Below are positions 33,021 to 40,224 of a stretch of DNA of 40,224 nucleotides, piece by piece. The notes under the pieces are model-generated. The model saw nothing but the letters and a program-made list of their open reading frames with translations. It had not been told where the DNA came from and ran no database searches. Source of the stretch: Akkermansia muciniphila (lineage in GTDB: Bacteria; Verrucomicrobiota; Verrucomicrobiia; Verrucomicrobiales; Verrucomicrobiaceae); NCBI GenBank assembly GCA_945863205.1, contig CAMAZK010000014.1, positions 1 through 40,224 of the forward strand, in the 5' to 3' direction. The number at the start of each line of letters is the position of its first letter. The first letter of the stretch is position 1. The translations under genes were made by a program, and so were the position numbers.

Positions 33021-35145
33021 ATTTGGGCTCTACACCTGCCCGATGCATCCCGAGGTGCAGCAGGATCATCCTGGTGAGTGTCCGAAGTGCGGCATGGCGC
33101 TTGAACCGATGAAGGCGAAGGCAGGTGCTGAGGATGAGAAGGAAAACACGGAACTGAACGACATGACGCGGCGCTTCTGGATCGGCGCAGTGTTGACTTT
33201 GCCGGTATTCCTCCTCGCGATGGCACACATGATTCCCGCACTGGGTCGGCAGGCCTGGGTGACGGGTGATGTTTCGCGCTGGACACAATTTGTGCTCACG
33301 ACGCCCGTGGTCTGGTGGGCGGGCTGGCCGTTCTTTCAGCGCGGCTGGCGCTCGATCCTGTCGATGAACCTCAACATGTTCACGCTGATCGCCATCGGCG
33401 TGGGCGCCGCTTACCTGTTCAGCGCTGTGGCGATGCTCCTGCCCGATTTGTTCCCGCATTCGATGCAGCATGGCGGCAAGGTCGGTATTTACTTCGAAGC
33501 AGCCGCCATGGTCACGGTGCTGGTGCTGCTCGGTCAGGTGCTGGAACTCCGCGCACGCAGTCGCACCGGCACTGCGATCAAGGCATTACTCAATCTCGCT
33601 CCGCCCACGGCGCGTCTCATCGCGGACGGTGGCGACCAGGAAGTCCCGCTCGATCAGGTGAAAGTCGGCGACAAGCTGCGCGTCGTGCCCGGTGACAAGG
33701 TGCCCGTGGATGGCGAAGTCGTCGAAGGTCACTCCAGCGTGGAGGAATCCATGATCACCGGCGAACCACTCCCCGTGGAGAAAGCCGTTGGCGACAAAGT
33801 GACCGGTGGCACGGTCAACGGCACAGGTAGTTTCGTCATGAAAGCCGAACGCGTGGGCGATGATACGCTGCTGGGTCAGATTGTGACAATGGTGGCCGAG
33901 GCGCAGCGCAGTCGCGCGCCTATCCAAGGTCTCGCCGACAAGGTCGCGGCCATCTTTGTGCCTGCGGTGCTCGCGGTTTCACTGATCACTTTCGTCGTCT
34001 GGCTGTGGGTCGGACCTGAGCCACGGCTCGCACACGCCATCGTCAATGCGGCTGCCGTTCTCATCATCGCCTGCCCATGTGCGCTCGGTCTGGCAACGCC
34101 GATGTCCATCATGGTCGGCGTCGGACGCGGCGCTCTGCTCGGCGTGCTGGTAAAGAACGCCGAGGCTCTCGAACGCCTGGAGAAGGTCACCACGCTGGTC
34201 GTGGACAAAACCGGCACGCTCACCGAGGGCGAGCCCAAGCTCGTGGATGTCCTGCCGGTCGATGGATTCGATGCAAAGGAGTTTTTAAGCCTCGCCGCCT
34301 CCCTCGAGCAGAACAGCGAGCACCCTCTCGCCGCAGCGATTGTGCTCGGCGCGAAAGATCAGAGCCTCCCCCTCGACGAAGTGAAGGACTTCCGCTCAGT
34401 GACCGCCGGCGGTGTCGTCGGCACCGTCAAGGGGCGCGTGGTGATGGTGGGCAAACCGGATTTCCTGCGGGATGAAAAGGTCACGGATCTCGATTCACTC
34501 GAAGCCACGGCGGTGAAACTCCAGGAGGACGGCAAGACTGCGATGTTCGTCGCCATCGACGGCAAACCGGCCGGCATCCTCGCCGTCGCCGACCCGATCA
34601 AAGCCACCACCGCCGAAGCCATCAAAGATCTCCACGAACTCGGCCTGAAACTCGTCATGCTCACCGGCGACAACCGTCGCACCGCCGCAGCCGTGGCCAA
34701 GAAGCTCGGTCTCGATTCGGTGGAAGCCGAGATCGAACCCGCCGGAAAAGTCGCCCACGTGAAGAAACTGCAAGCCGAAGGCAAACACGTCGCCATGGCC
34801 GGTGACGGCATCAATGACGCCCCCGCGCTCAGCGAAGCCGAAGTCGGCATCGCCATGGGCACCGGCACCGACGTGGCCATGCAGAGCGCGGGCATCACGC
34901 TGGTGAAGGGCGACCTCCGAGGCATCGCCCAAGCCATCCGCCTCAGTCGCGCGACGATGAGCAACATCCGCCAGAACCTCGTCTTCGCCTTCCTCTACAA
35001 CGCGCTCGGCATCCCCATCGCCGCCGGCGTGCTTTACCCCTTCTTTGGTCTCCTCCTCAGCCCCATCATCGCCGGTGCCGCCATGAGCCTGAGTTCCGTC
35101 TCTGTCATCAGCAACGCCCTGAGACTGCGGAACATGAAGCTGTGA
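33013..35145 (+). CDS. copA: Copper-type P1B ATPase with N-terminal heavy-metal-binding domain
   Basis: The start ATG 33013 is chosen because GGAGGGG lies 7 nt upstream; ATG 33010 is possible. The 710-residue protein opens with a heavy-metal-binding domain, YTCPMHPEV then [12 protein letters not shown], in place of a ferredoxin-like HMA domain. The core is a standard P1B pump: membrane CPC motif (ACPCALG) at residues 354-356, TGEP in the actuator domain, phosphorylation Asp398 in DKTGTLT, an HP motif in [13 protein letters not shown] and GDGINDAP. The last helix, [15 protein letters not shown], carries the MxxSS pattern of Cu(I) pumps. Export of Cu(I) or Ag(I) is the most likely job. The stop overlaps the next pump gene as TGATG. 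Confidence 0.93.
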   Translation: MSEFGLYTCPMHPEVQQDHPGECPKCGMALEPMKAKAGAEDEKENTELNDMTRRFWIGAVLTLPVFLLAMAHMIPALGRQAWVTGDVSRWTQFVLTTPVVWWAGWPFFQRGWRSILSMNLNMFTLIAIGVGAAYLFSAVAMLLPDLFPHSMQHGGKVGIYFEAAAMVTVLVLLGQVLELRARSRTGTAIKALLNLAPPTARLIADGGDQEVPLDQVKVGDKLRVVPGDKVPVDGEVVEGHSSVEESMITGEPLPVEKAVGDKVTGGTVNGTGSFVMKAERVGDDTLLGQIVTMVAEAQRSRAPIQGLADKVAAIFVPAVLAVSLITFVVWLWVGPEPRLAHAIVNAAAVLIIACPCALGLATPMSIMVGVGRGALLGVLVKNAEALERLEKVTTLVVDKTGTLTEGEPKLVDVLPVDGFDAKEFLSLAASLEQNSEHPLAAAIVLGAKDQSLPLDEVKDFRSVTAGGVVGTVKGRVVMVGKPDFLRDEKVTDLDSLEATAVKLQEDGKTAMFVAIDGKPAGILAVADPIKATTAEAIKDLHELGLKLVMLTGDNRRTAAAVAKKLGLDSVEAEIEPAGKVAHVKKLQAEGKHVAMAGDGINDAPALSEAEVGIAMGTGTDVAMQSAGITLVKGDLRGIAQAIRLSRATMSNIRQNLVFAFLYNALGIPIAAGVLYPFFGLLLSPIIAGAAMSLSSVSVISNALRLRNMKL

Positions 35146-37133
35146 TGCACACCCCACCTCTTGATTCGCCCTCAGCGAAACCCGAACTCGTCGCTTCAGA
35201 AGCCGATCACGATCACGGCTTTGCGCCGACTTTCCTGCCCCACTGGATGCAGGAGCACTGGGCGGCGCTGACGGTGGCAGTTGCGGGAGTGGCGCTCATG
35301 ATCGGATTCTTCGGGGAGAAGTTCTTTGGACTTCCTGCGTCGGCGGCGCTCGGGTTCTACCTGATGTCCTACCTGGCAGGCGGCTACGATGTGGCTCGTG
35401 CGGCCTTGCCGGCTTTGTTTCGGGGCAAGTTCGACATCGACCTGCTCATGATCGCGGCGGCGGGCGGGGCGGCTTTGCTCGGCGAATGGGCGGAGGGCGC
35501 GTTTCTGCTGTTTCTCTTCTCACTCGGCCATGCAGGAGAGCACTACGCCATGGAACGCGCGCGCAATGCCGTCGGCGTGCTCGGGGAGCTCATGCCGCGC
35601 ACGGCTTTCACGAAACGCGGCGACCGGCTCGAAGAAGTGCCGGTGGAAGAACTCGCTTTGGATGACGTCGTCGTCGTGAAGCCGGGCGAACGCGTGCCGG
35701 TGGATGGTGTGATCACGGCGGGCGAAAGCAGCATCGATCAAAGCGCGATCACCGGCGAGAGCGTGCCCGTGGAGCGCAAACCCGGCGACGAAGTCTTCGC
35801 TGGAACGATCAATCAGGACAATGCGCTGGATGTGCGCATGACGCGGCTGGCCCGCGACAACACGCTCGCCCGCGTGATGCAGCTCGTCGCCGAGGCGCAG
35901 GAGCAAAAGAGCCCCACGCAACGCTTCACCGAGACATTTGCGCGGCGTTTTGTGCCCGCAGTGCTCGTCGGCACGCTGCTTGTCATCGTGCTGCTGCCAC
36001 TCGTGTTTGGCTGGACGTGGAGCGCGAGTTTTTATCGAGGCATGTTGCTGCTCGTGGCGGCTTCGCCCTGTGCGCTGGCCATCGGCACACCCGCTGCGGT
36101 GCTCGCAGGTATCGCCCAGGCGGCACGTCGTGGGGTGCTGATCAAAGGCGGTGTGCATTTGGAGAACCTTGGGCATTTGAAAACCGTGGCACTGGATAAA
36201 ACCGGCACGCTGACCACCGGTAGCTTCGCGGTCACGCAAGTCATCGGTTTTGAAGGCACGTCAGAGGACGAGGTCCTGCGCATCGCCGCTGCGGTCGAAG
36301 AACAATCCAGTCATCCCCTGGCCAAGGCCATCGTGAAGACAACCAACGAGCGAAACATCACCTTCCCCTCGGCTACCGAGATCGAAAACCTCGCTGGCAA
36401 AGGCATCCAGGCACAAGTCGAAGGCGCAGAAGTCCTGGTCGGAGCCATGCGGGCCTTTGCCGGCGATCCTGCGGCCGAAAAAGGCCAGCCGCTTGCCGAT
36501 GCGATCGCCAAGCTCGAAGGCGAAGGACAAACCACGGTGATTATCCGCCGTGCGGGAAAATTCATCGGCGTAATCGCCCTCGCCGACGAGCCACGCGCCC
36601 AAGTCAAAGAGGTGATGCAACGGCTGCGAGCGCAGGGCATCGAGCGGCTGGTGATGCTCACGGGCGACAACGCCTCCGTGGCCCATCGCGTGGCCGAACG
36701 TGTGGGAATCACCGATGTGCGCGCGGAGTTGCTGCCGGGAAACAAGTTGACCTTGATCCAGGAACTTCAGCGCGGTCACGGCGTCATCGCCATGATCGGC
36801 GATGGCGTGAACGATGCCCCCGCACTGGCCGCCGCCACCGTCGGCGTGGCGATGGGCGCGGGCGGCACCGCAGTCGCCCTGGAAACCGCTGACGTCGTGC
36901 TCATGGGCGACGATCTCGGCAAGCTGCCCTTTGCCATCGGCCTGAGCCGCGCCAGCGCGCGCATCATTCGCCAAAATCTCGTCATCGCGCTCGGCGTCAT
37001 TGGTCTGCTCCTGATCGCCTCGGGCTTTGGCATCATCCCGCTGAGCGTCGCGGTCGTCCTGCACGAAGGCAGCACCATTGTGGTCGTCTTGAATGCCCTG
37101 CGCCTCCTCGCGTGGCACGAGAAGATCGGGTAG
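35145..37133 (+). CDS. P1B-4-type metal-transporting ATPase (Co/Zn/Cd/Fe class)
   Basis: The 662-residue pump has no N-terminal metal domain beyond a short EADHDHG. Its membrane motif is SPC (ASPCALAIGTP, residues 307-309) instead of CPC, and the last helices carry HEGSTIVVVLNALRLL. SPC together with HEG(G/S)T defines the P1B-4 class, whose members (CoaT, CtpD, PfeT, CzcP) move Co, Zn, Cd or Fe(II). Asp351 in DKTGTLT, TGES, TGDN and GDGVNDAP complete the catalytic cycle. ATG 35145 overlaps the copA stop by one base; GTG 35142 is an alternative. Direct coupling to a Cu(I) pump suggests combined response to several metals, or one signal that disturbs metal balance. After its stop lie 178 nt with no feature seen. 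Confidence 0.92.
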   Translation: MHTPPLDSPSAKPELVASEADHDHGFAPTFLPHWMQEHWAALTVAVAGVALMIGFFGEKFFGLPASAALGFYLMSYLAGGYDVARAALPALFRGKFDIDLLMIAAAGGAALLGEWAEGAFLLFLFSLGHAGEHYAMERARNAVGVLGELMPRTAFTKRGDRLEEVPVEELALDDVVVVKPGERVPVDGVITAGESSIDQSAITGESVPVERKPGDEVFAGTINQDNALDVRMTRLARDNTLARVMQLVAEAQEQKSPTQRFTETFARRFVPAVLVGTLLVIVLLPLVFGWTWSASFYRGMLLLVAASPCALAIGTPAAVLAGIAQAARRGVLIKGGVHLENLGHLKTVALDKTGTLTTGSFAVTQVIGFEGTSEDEVLRIAAAVEEQSSHPLAKAIVKTTNERNITFPSATEIENLAGKGIQAQVEGAEVLVGAMRAFAGDPAAEKGQPLADAIAKLEGEGQTTVIIRRAGKFIGVIALADEPRAQVKEVMQRLRAQGIERLVMLTGDNASVAHRVAERVGITDVRAELLPGNKLTLIQELQRGHGVIAMIGDGVNDAPALAAATVGVAMGAGGTAVALETADVVLMGDDLGKLPFAIGLSRASARIIRQNLVIALGVIGLLLIASGFGIIPLSVAVVLHEGSTIVVVLNALRLLAWHEKIG

Positions 37134-37311
37134 TGCCGCGATGAGCCTGAGTATGACGGCATCACGGGCACCCTCGTCGTCCTCCGGGTAGGGTTACACC
37201 CCATCGCGGTGCTGCCCACCACGGCGCAGTCTGGGTGCAGTGCATCCGCGAGCGCTTCGTTCGCGGTAACCGAGATCTAAATCCTTCGAGGAACTGACCC
37301 CCTGAAAAACG

Positions 37312-38058
37312 ATGAACGATAATATCAAAGACAAAGTCGTGGTGATTACGGGAGCGAGCAGCGGGCTGGGCGAGGCCTCCGCCCGACTTCTATCCGCTCT
37401 AGGCGCCACCGTGGTGCTCGGCGCACGCCGCATCGAGCGACTCGAAAAATTGGCCCATGAACTGAACGGTGGCGGCGGCAAAGCGATCGCCGTGGAAACC
37501 GATGTCACCCACTGCGACCAAGTGAAGCATTTGGTGGAGGCCGCCGTGGAGAAATATGGGCGCGTCGATGTCATGCTCAACAATGCCGGTCTGATGCAAC
37601 AGTCGCCCCTGGAGTCTCTCAAGGTGGACGAGTGGGACAACATGATCGACATCAACATCAAGGGCGTGCTCTACGGCATCGCGGCGGCATTGCCCCACAT
37701 GACGAAGCAAAAGGCGGGGCACATCATCAACGTCTCCTCGGTGGCGGGACACAAGATCATGCCGATGGGAGCGGTCTATTGCGCGACCAAGCACGCGGTG
37801 CGGGCTTTGTCCGAAGGGCTGCGGATGGAGGTGAAGCCCTACAACATCCGCACCACGGTGATCTCACCGGGCGCGGTCGATACCGAACTGCCGAGCCACA
37901 TCACGGATGAAGAGTCTGCTGCTGGAATCATCAAATTTTACAAGGGCTGCGCCATTCCCGCCGACTCATTCGCGCGGGCGGTGGTCTATGCCATGAGCCA
38001 GCCGGATGACGTGGACATCAACGAAATCCTGTTTCGACCCACCAGCCAGGAGCTCTGA
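37312..38058 (+). CDS. Short-chain dehydrogenase/reductase (YdfG-like classical SDR)
   Basis: The 248-residue classical SDR has the cofactor motif TGASSGLG at ~13-20, the NNAG motif at 90-93 and the catalytic Ser143, Tyr156 and Lys160 (YCATK). Arg residues after the second strand (GARRIERLE) favour NADPH. The late [13 protein letters not shown] segment is typical. Members reduce hydroxy acids, aldehydes or ketones; substrate is unknown. It precedes the CurA-type reductase by 20 nt, so these two redox enzymes are probably co-transcribed. It is separated from the metal pumps by a 178-nt spacer. Confidence 0.93.
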   Translation: MNDNIKDKVVVITGASSGLGEASARLLSALGATVVLGARRIERLEKLAHELNGGGGKAIAVETDVTHCDQVKHLVEAAVEKYGRVDVMLNNAGLMQQSPLESLKVDEWDNMIDINIKGVLYGIAAALPHMTKQKAGHIINVSSVAGHKIMPMGAVYCATKHAVRALSEGLRMEVKPYNIRTTVISPGAVDTELPSHITDEESAAGIIKFYKGCAIPADSFARAVVYAMSQPDDVDINEILFRPTSQEL

Positions 38059-38078
38059 GCGGAAATCGAACAACACAC

Positions 38079-39122
38079 ATGATCATGAAACAAACGATCA
38101 CGACCAACCGCCGCCTCGTTCTAGCAGAACGACCTGAAGGTGTGCCGACAGAGAGCACCTTGACGCTTAAAACAGAAGATGTCCCCTCCCCTCGAGAAGG
38201 CGAGATGTTGCTGCGCACGGAATTCCTTTCGCTCGATCCCTACATGCGTGGGCGGATGAGCGAAGCTCCTTCCTATGCACCGCCTGTCAAAATTGGCGAG
38301 GTGATGGTTGGAGGCACCGTCGCGCAAGTTGAGCTTTCCAAACTCGATGGTTTCAAGAAAGGCGAATGGGTTCTCAGTGCAAACGGCTGGCAGGACTACG
38401 CCATCTCGAACGGAGACGGCGTCACCTCGCTGGGCACCGATCCGGAGCATCCGTCTTGGGCTCTGGGCGTGACCGGCATGCCTGGATTCACGGCATGGGC
38501 CGGCCTCACGAAGATCGGCAAGCCGAAAGCGGGAGAGACTCTCGTTGTCGCAGCCGCCACCGGCCCCGTGGGTGCCACCGTCGGCCAGATCGGAAAGATT
38601 CTCGACTGCAAGGTGATCGGCATCGCAGGCGGTGCGGAGAAATGCGAATACGCGGTGAAGACTCTTGGGTTGGATGCTTGCCTCGATCATCATTCGACCG
38701 ACTTCAGCAATGAGTTGGTCGCGGCAACTCCAGGCGGAATCGATGTCTATTTCGAGAGTGTTGGCGGCAAGGTCTTTGATGCCGTTCTGCCTCAACTCAA
38801 CACCGGCGCGCGCGTGCCCGTGTGCGGCCTTGTCTCGCAATACAACGCCACACGCCCTCCCGAAGGTCCTGATCGAATGGGTTACCTGATGGGGCAGATC
38901 TTGCGCAAGCGAATCACCATGCGCGGCTTCATCATTTTCGAAGATTTTGCTCCCTTGTATCCTGAATTCGCCGCGGAGATGGGTGGTTGGCTCAAGGCCG
39001 GGAAAATGCACTACCGCGAGGACATCGTGGATGGATTGGAAAATGCCCCGGCGGCCTTCATTGGCATGCTGGCTGGAGACAATTTCGGCAAATGCGTGGT
39101 TCGCGTCGGCCCTTCGAAATAG
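38079..39122 (+). CDS. NADP-dependent zinc-independent medium-chain reductase (CurA/leukotriene B4 12-hydroxydehydrogenase-like)
   Basis: The 347-residue protein matches the CurA/PTGR branch of MDR enzymes. Visible are FLSLDPYMRGRMSE, GEVMVGGTVAQVE, TGMPGFTAWAGLTKIGKPKA, the nucleotide-binding AAATGPVGATVGQIGK, VIGIAGGAEKCEYA and YFESVGGKVFDAVLPQL. There are no structural or catalytic zinc ligands. Such enzymes reduce activated C=C bonds of enones and 2-alkenals with NADPH, which detoxifies reactive products. The start may be ATG 38079 or 38085 (MKQTI). By eye the gene is less GC-rich than its neighbours, a hint of transfer that needs a composition check. It follows the SDR gene and lies 47 nt before the HPF-like gene. 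Confidence 0.93.
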   Translation: MIMKQTITTNRRLVLAERPEGVPTESTLTLKTEDVPSPREGEMLLRTEFLSLDPYMRGRMSEAPSYAPPVKIGEVMVGGTVAQVELSKLDGFKKGEWVLSANGWQDYAISNGDGVTSLGTDPEHPSWALGVTGMPGFTAWAGLTKIGKPKAGETLVVAAATGPVGATVGQIGKILDCKVIGIAGGAEKCEYAVKTLGLDACLDHHSTDFSNELVAATPGGIDVYFESVGGKVFDAVLPQLNTGARVPVCGLVSQYNATRPPEGPDRMGYLMGQILRKRITMRGFIIFEDFAPLYPEFAAEMGGWLKAGKMHYREDIVDGLENAPAAFIGMLAGDNFGKCVVRVGPSK

Positions 39123-39169
39123 CGATCACCTGTTCATTTCCACCCAATGATCCAAAAATGGGACAAGCG

Positions 39170-39484
39170 ATGAAAATCCAGATCAACACAGACAACCACG
39201 TCACAGGCCGCGAAGAGCTGACCAAGCATGCCGAAGCGACGGTGGAAACCGCGATCGGCCATCTGGCGGAGCACATCACCCGCGTCGAAGTGCATCTCAG
39301 CGATGAGAACAGCGACAAGGGCGGCGCTCATGACAAACGCTGCATGATGGAAGCGCGCCTCGAAGGCCACCAACCGATTGCGGTCACGGATGATGCGGAG
39401 ACAATCCCCCAAGCCATCGCCGGTGCCGCTGAAAAGTTGAAGCGCTTGTTGGACCATACCCTGGCGCGACTGAATGCTCGTTAG
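39170..39484 (+). CDS. Small HPF/RaiA-type ribosome-associated protein
   Basis: The 104-residue product begins MKIQINTDNHVTGREELTKH and continues with a helix, a LAEHITRVEVHLSDEN strand, HDKRCMMEARLEG and a final helix of KLKRLLDHTLARL. This is the beta-alpha-beta-beta-beta-alpha order of the HPF/RaiA (sigma-54 modulation) domain without a C-terminal dimerisation domain. Such proteins bind idle ribosomes in stress or low-energy states. This group often lies near stress enzymes and P-type ATPases. An alternative start is ATG 39158, adding MGQA; neither has a strong ribosome binding site. The cation ATPase frame begins 12 nt after the stop. Confidence 0.85.
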   Translation: MKIQINTDNHVTGREELTKHAEATVETAIGHLAEHITRVEVHLSDENSDKGGAHDKRCMMEARLEGHQPIAVTDDAETIPQAIAGAAEKLKRLLDHTLARLNAR

Positions 39485-39496
39485 AGCCGGAATCCT

Positions 39497-40224
39497 TTGA
39501 CCGCGCGTCCCCCAATCTCGCCAAAAGCGAAGGCCCCAGCATGGCACAGCCAAGCTGGGGATGCTGTGTTAGCTCAGCTTGGCTCGTCCACGACCGGACT
39601 GTCAGCGCAGGAAGCAGCCAAACGTCTCGCGGCAGACGGACCGAATGAGCTGACTGAAGGCAGGCGCATCAGCCCTTTCCAGATTCTCCTCAGTCAGTTC
39701 AAAAGCCTCATCATTTGGATTTTGATCGGGGCGGGCATCATCTCAGGCGTTCTGGGCCAGGCCATTGATGCTATCGCCATCCTGGCCATCGTCGTGCTCA
39801 ATGCGGCTATCGGCTTCTATCAGGAATACCATGCCGAGAAGTCCATAGCTGCGCTCAGGCAGATGACAGCCCCTCAAGCCAAGGTGCGGCGAGATGGGCG
39901 GATCGCTGCGATTCCGGCCACGGACATCGTCGCGGGTGACATTCTCGCACTCGAAGCTGGCGACCTCATCGCCGCAGATGCTCGGCTTCTCACGGCGGCT
40001 TCGCTCAAGTGCATCGAGTCGCCGCTGACCGGAGAGTCTGAGGCGGTGAAAAAAAGGCCGGAGACCTTAGACCAAGAAGACATGCCGCTAGGTGATCGCG
40101 AGAACATGCTGTTCATGGGCACGAGTGTCGCGGCGGGCACGGGCGAGGCTGTTGTTATTGGCATTGCGATGAATACCGAGTTGGGCCGGATCGCGGGACT
40201 CATCGAAACGGCGGGCAACGAAAA
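39497..40224 (+). CDS. P2A-type cation-transporting ATPase, N-terminal part (3' truncated)
   Basis: The frame is open from 39485 to the end of the window. No ATG lies in frame before 39863, which is inside the conserved region, so I propose TTG 39497 as start. The protein begins with the cation ATPase N-terminal domain (WHSQAGDAVLAQLG, SAQEAAKRLAADGPNEL). Two membrane helices follow (SLIIWILIGAGIISGVLG, AIAILAIVVLNAAIGFYQE), then the actuator domain with LTGESEAVK (TGES near residues 178-181). This arrangement fits bacterial Ca- or other cation-transporting P2A pumps such as CtpF-like proteins. The phosphorylation site and ion-binding helices lie beyond the window, so ion specificity is open. 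Confidence 0.92.
   Translation, partial: MTARPPISPKAKAPAWHSQAGDAVLAQLGSSTTGLSAQEAAKRLAADGPNELTEGRRISPFQILLSQFKSLIIWILIGAGIISGVLGQAIDAIAILAIVVLNAAIGFYQEYHAEKSIAALRQMTAPQAKVRRDGRIAAIPATDIVAGDILALEAGDLIAADARLLTAASLKCIESPLTGESEAVKKRPETLDQEDMPLGDRENMLFMGTSVAAGTGEAVVIGIAMNTELGRIAGLIETAGNE

Noticed and set aside
37134-37311. Short in-frame reading continuing after the P1B-4 ATPase stop
   Set aside because: It encodes no recognisable segment and ends before the SDR gene. I see no evidence for readthrough or a remnant gene.
1-40224. CRISPR arrays, tRNA or rRNA genes, intact insertion sequences, prophage genes
   Set aside because: No regularly spaced direct repeats, T-loop-like motifs, ribosomal RNA signatures or transposase or phage proteins were found on reading both strands.

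Overview
The window is GC-rich and almost fully coding. It looks like a chromosomal segment of a Verrucomicrobiota bacterium, probably Verrucomicrobiales and perhaps close to Prosthecobacter or Verrucomicrobium. The evidence is the PVC-type repertoire: a DUF1592/DUF1588/DUF1585 cytochrome, a Tat-exported DUF1552 protein, a giant exported ThuA/SGNH/dehydrogenase/cytochrome c fusion, DUF1080-like exported proteins, DUF5069 and PQQ-like propellers. I see no tRNA, rRNA, CRISPR array or intact insertion sequence. Protein calls come from reading motifs, not from database searches.

Layout. (1) 1-6.4 kb: three exported proteins of the planctomycete/verrucomicrobial cytochrome type. (2) 6.9-16.1 kb: small housekeeping and envelope genes on both strands: an EVE-domain protein, a secreted esterase between two exported jelly-roll-like proteins, a DUF5069 protein, a lipoprotein, an outer-membrane barrel protein, a methyltransferase, exonuclease III, and a tight minus-strand group of serine acetyltransferase, SprT-like protein and MmcQ/YjbR protein. 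Three small palindromic repeats lie between genes here. (3) 16.3-25.2 kb: a Ski2-like helicase, then the distal half of respiratory complex I, nuoIJKLMN, as one overlapping operon. A perfect CRP-like palindrome and a sigma-70-like promoter precede it. (4) 25.3-30.3 kb: a secreted C39-like peptidase, a small membrane protein, a DenD-like dehydrogenase on the minus strand, an exported beta-propeller and a beta-hydroxyacid dehydrogenase. (5) 30.5-40.2 kb: acetate kinase, a DUF302 protein, a His-rich membrane protein overlapping a copper-type P1B ATPase, a P1B-4 ATPase, an SDR, a CurA-type reductase, a small HPF/RaiA-type protein and the start of a P2A cation ATPase.

How the genes may work together. 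The first block probably oxidises sugars or other carbohydrate-derived substrates outside the cytoplasm and passes electrons to c-type hemes. The nuo block supplies the proton-pumping membrane arm and the NuoI iron-sulfur subunit; nuoA-H must lie elsewhere. The last block combines metal export, substrate-level ATP synthesis, ribosome hibernation and redox enzymes. This resembles the low-oxygen or stress gene sets of other phyla and is the best candidate here for a little-described system. Its strongest lead is the overlapping pair at 32196-35145, a His-rich membrane protein with a possible PH-like tail plus the copper pump.
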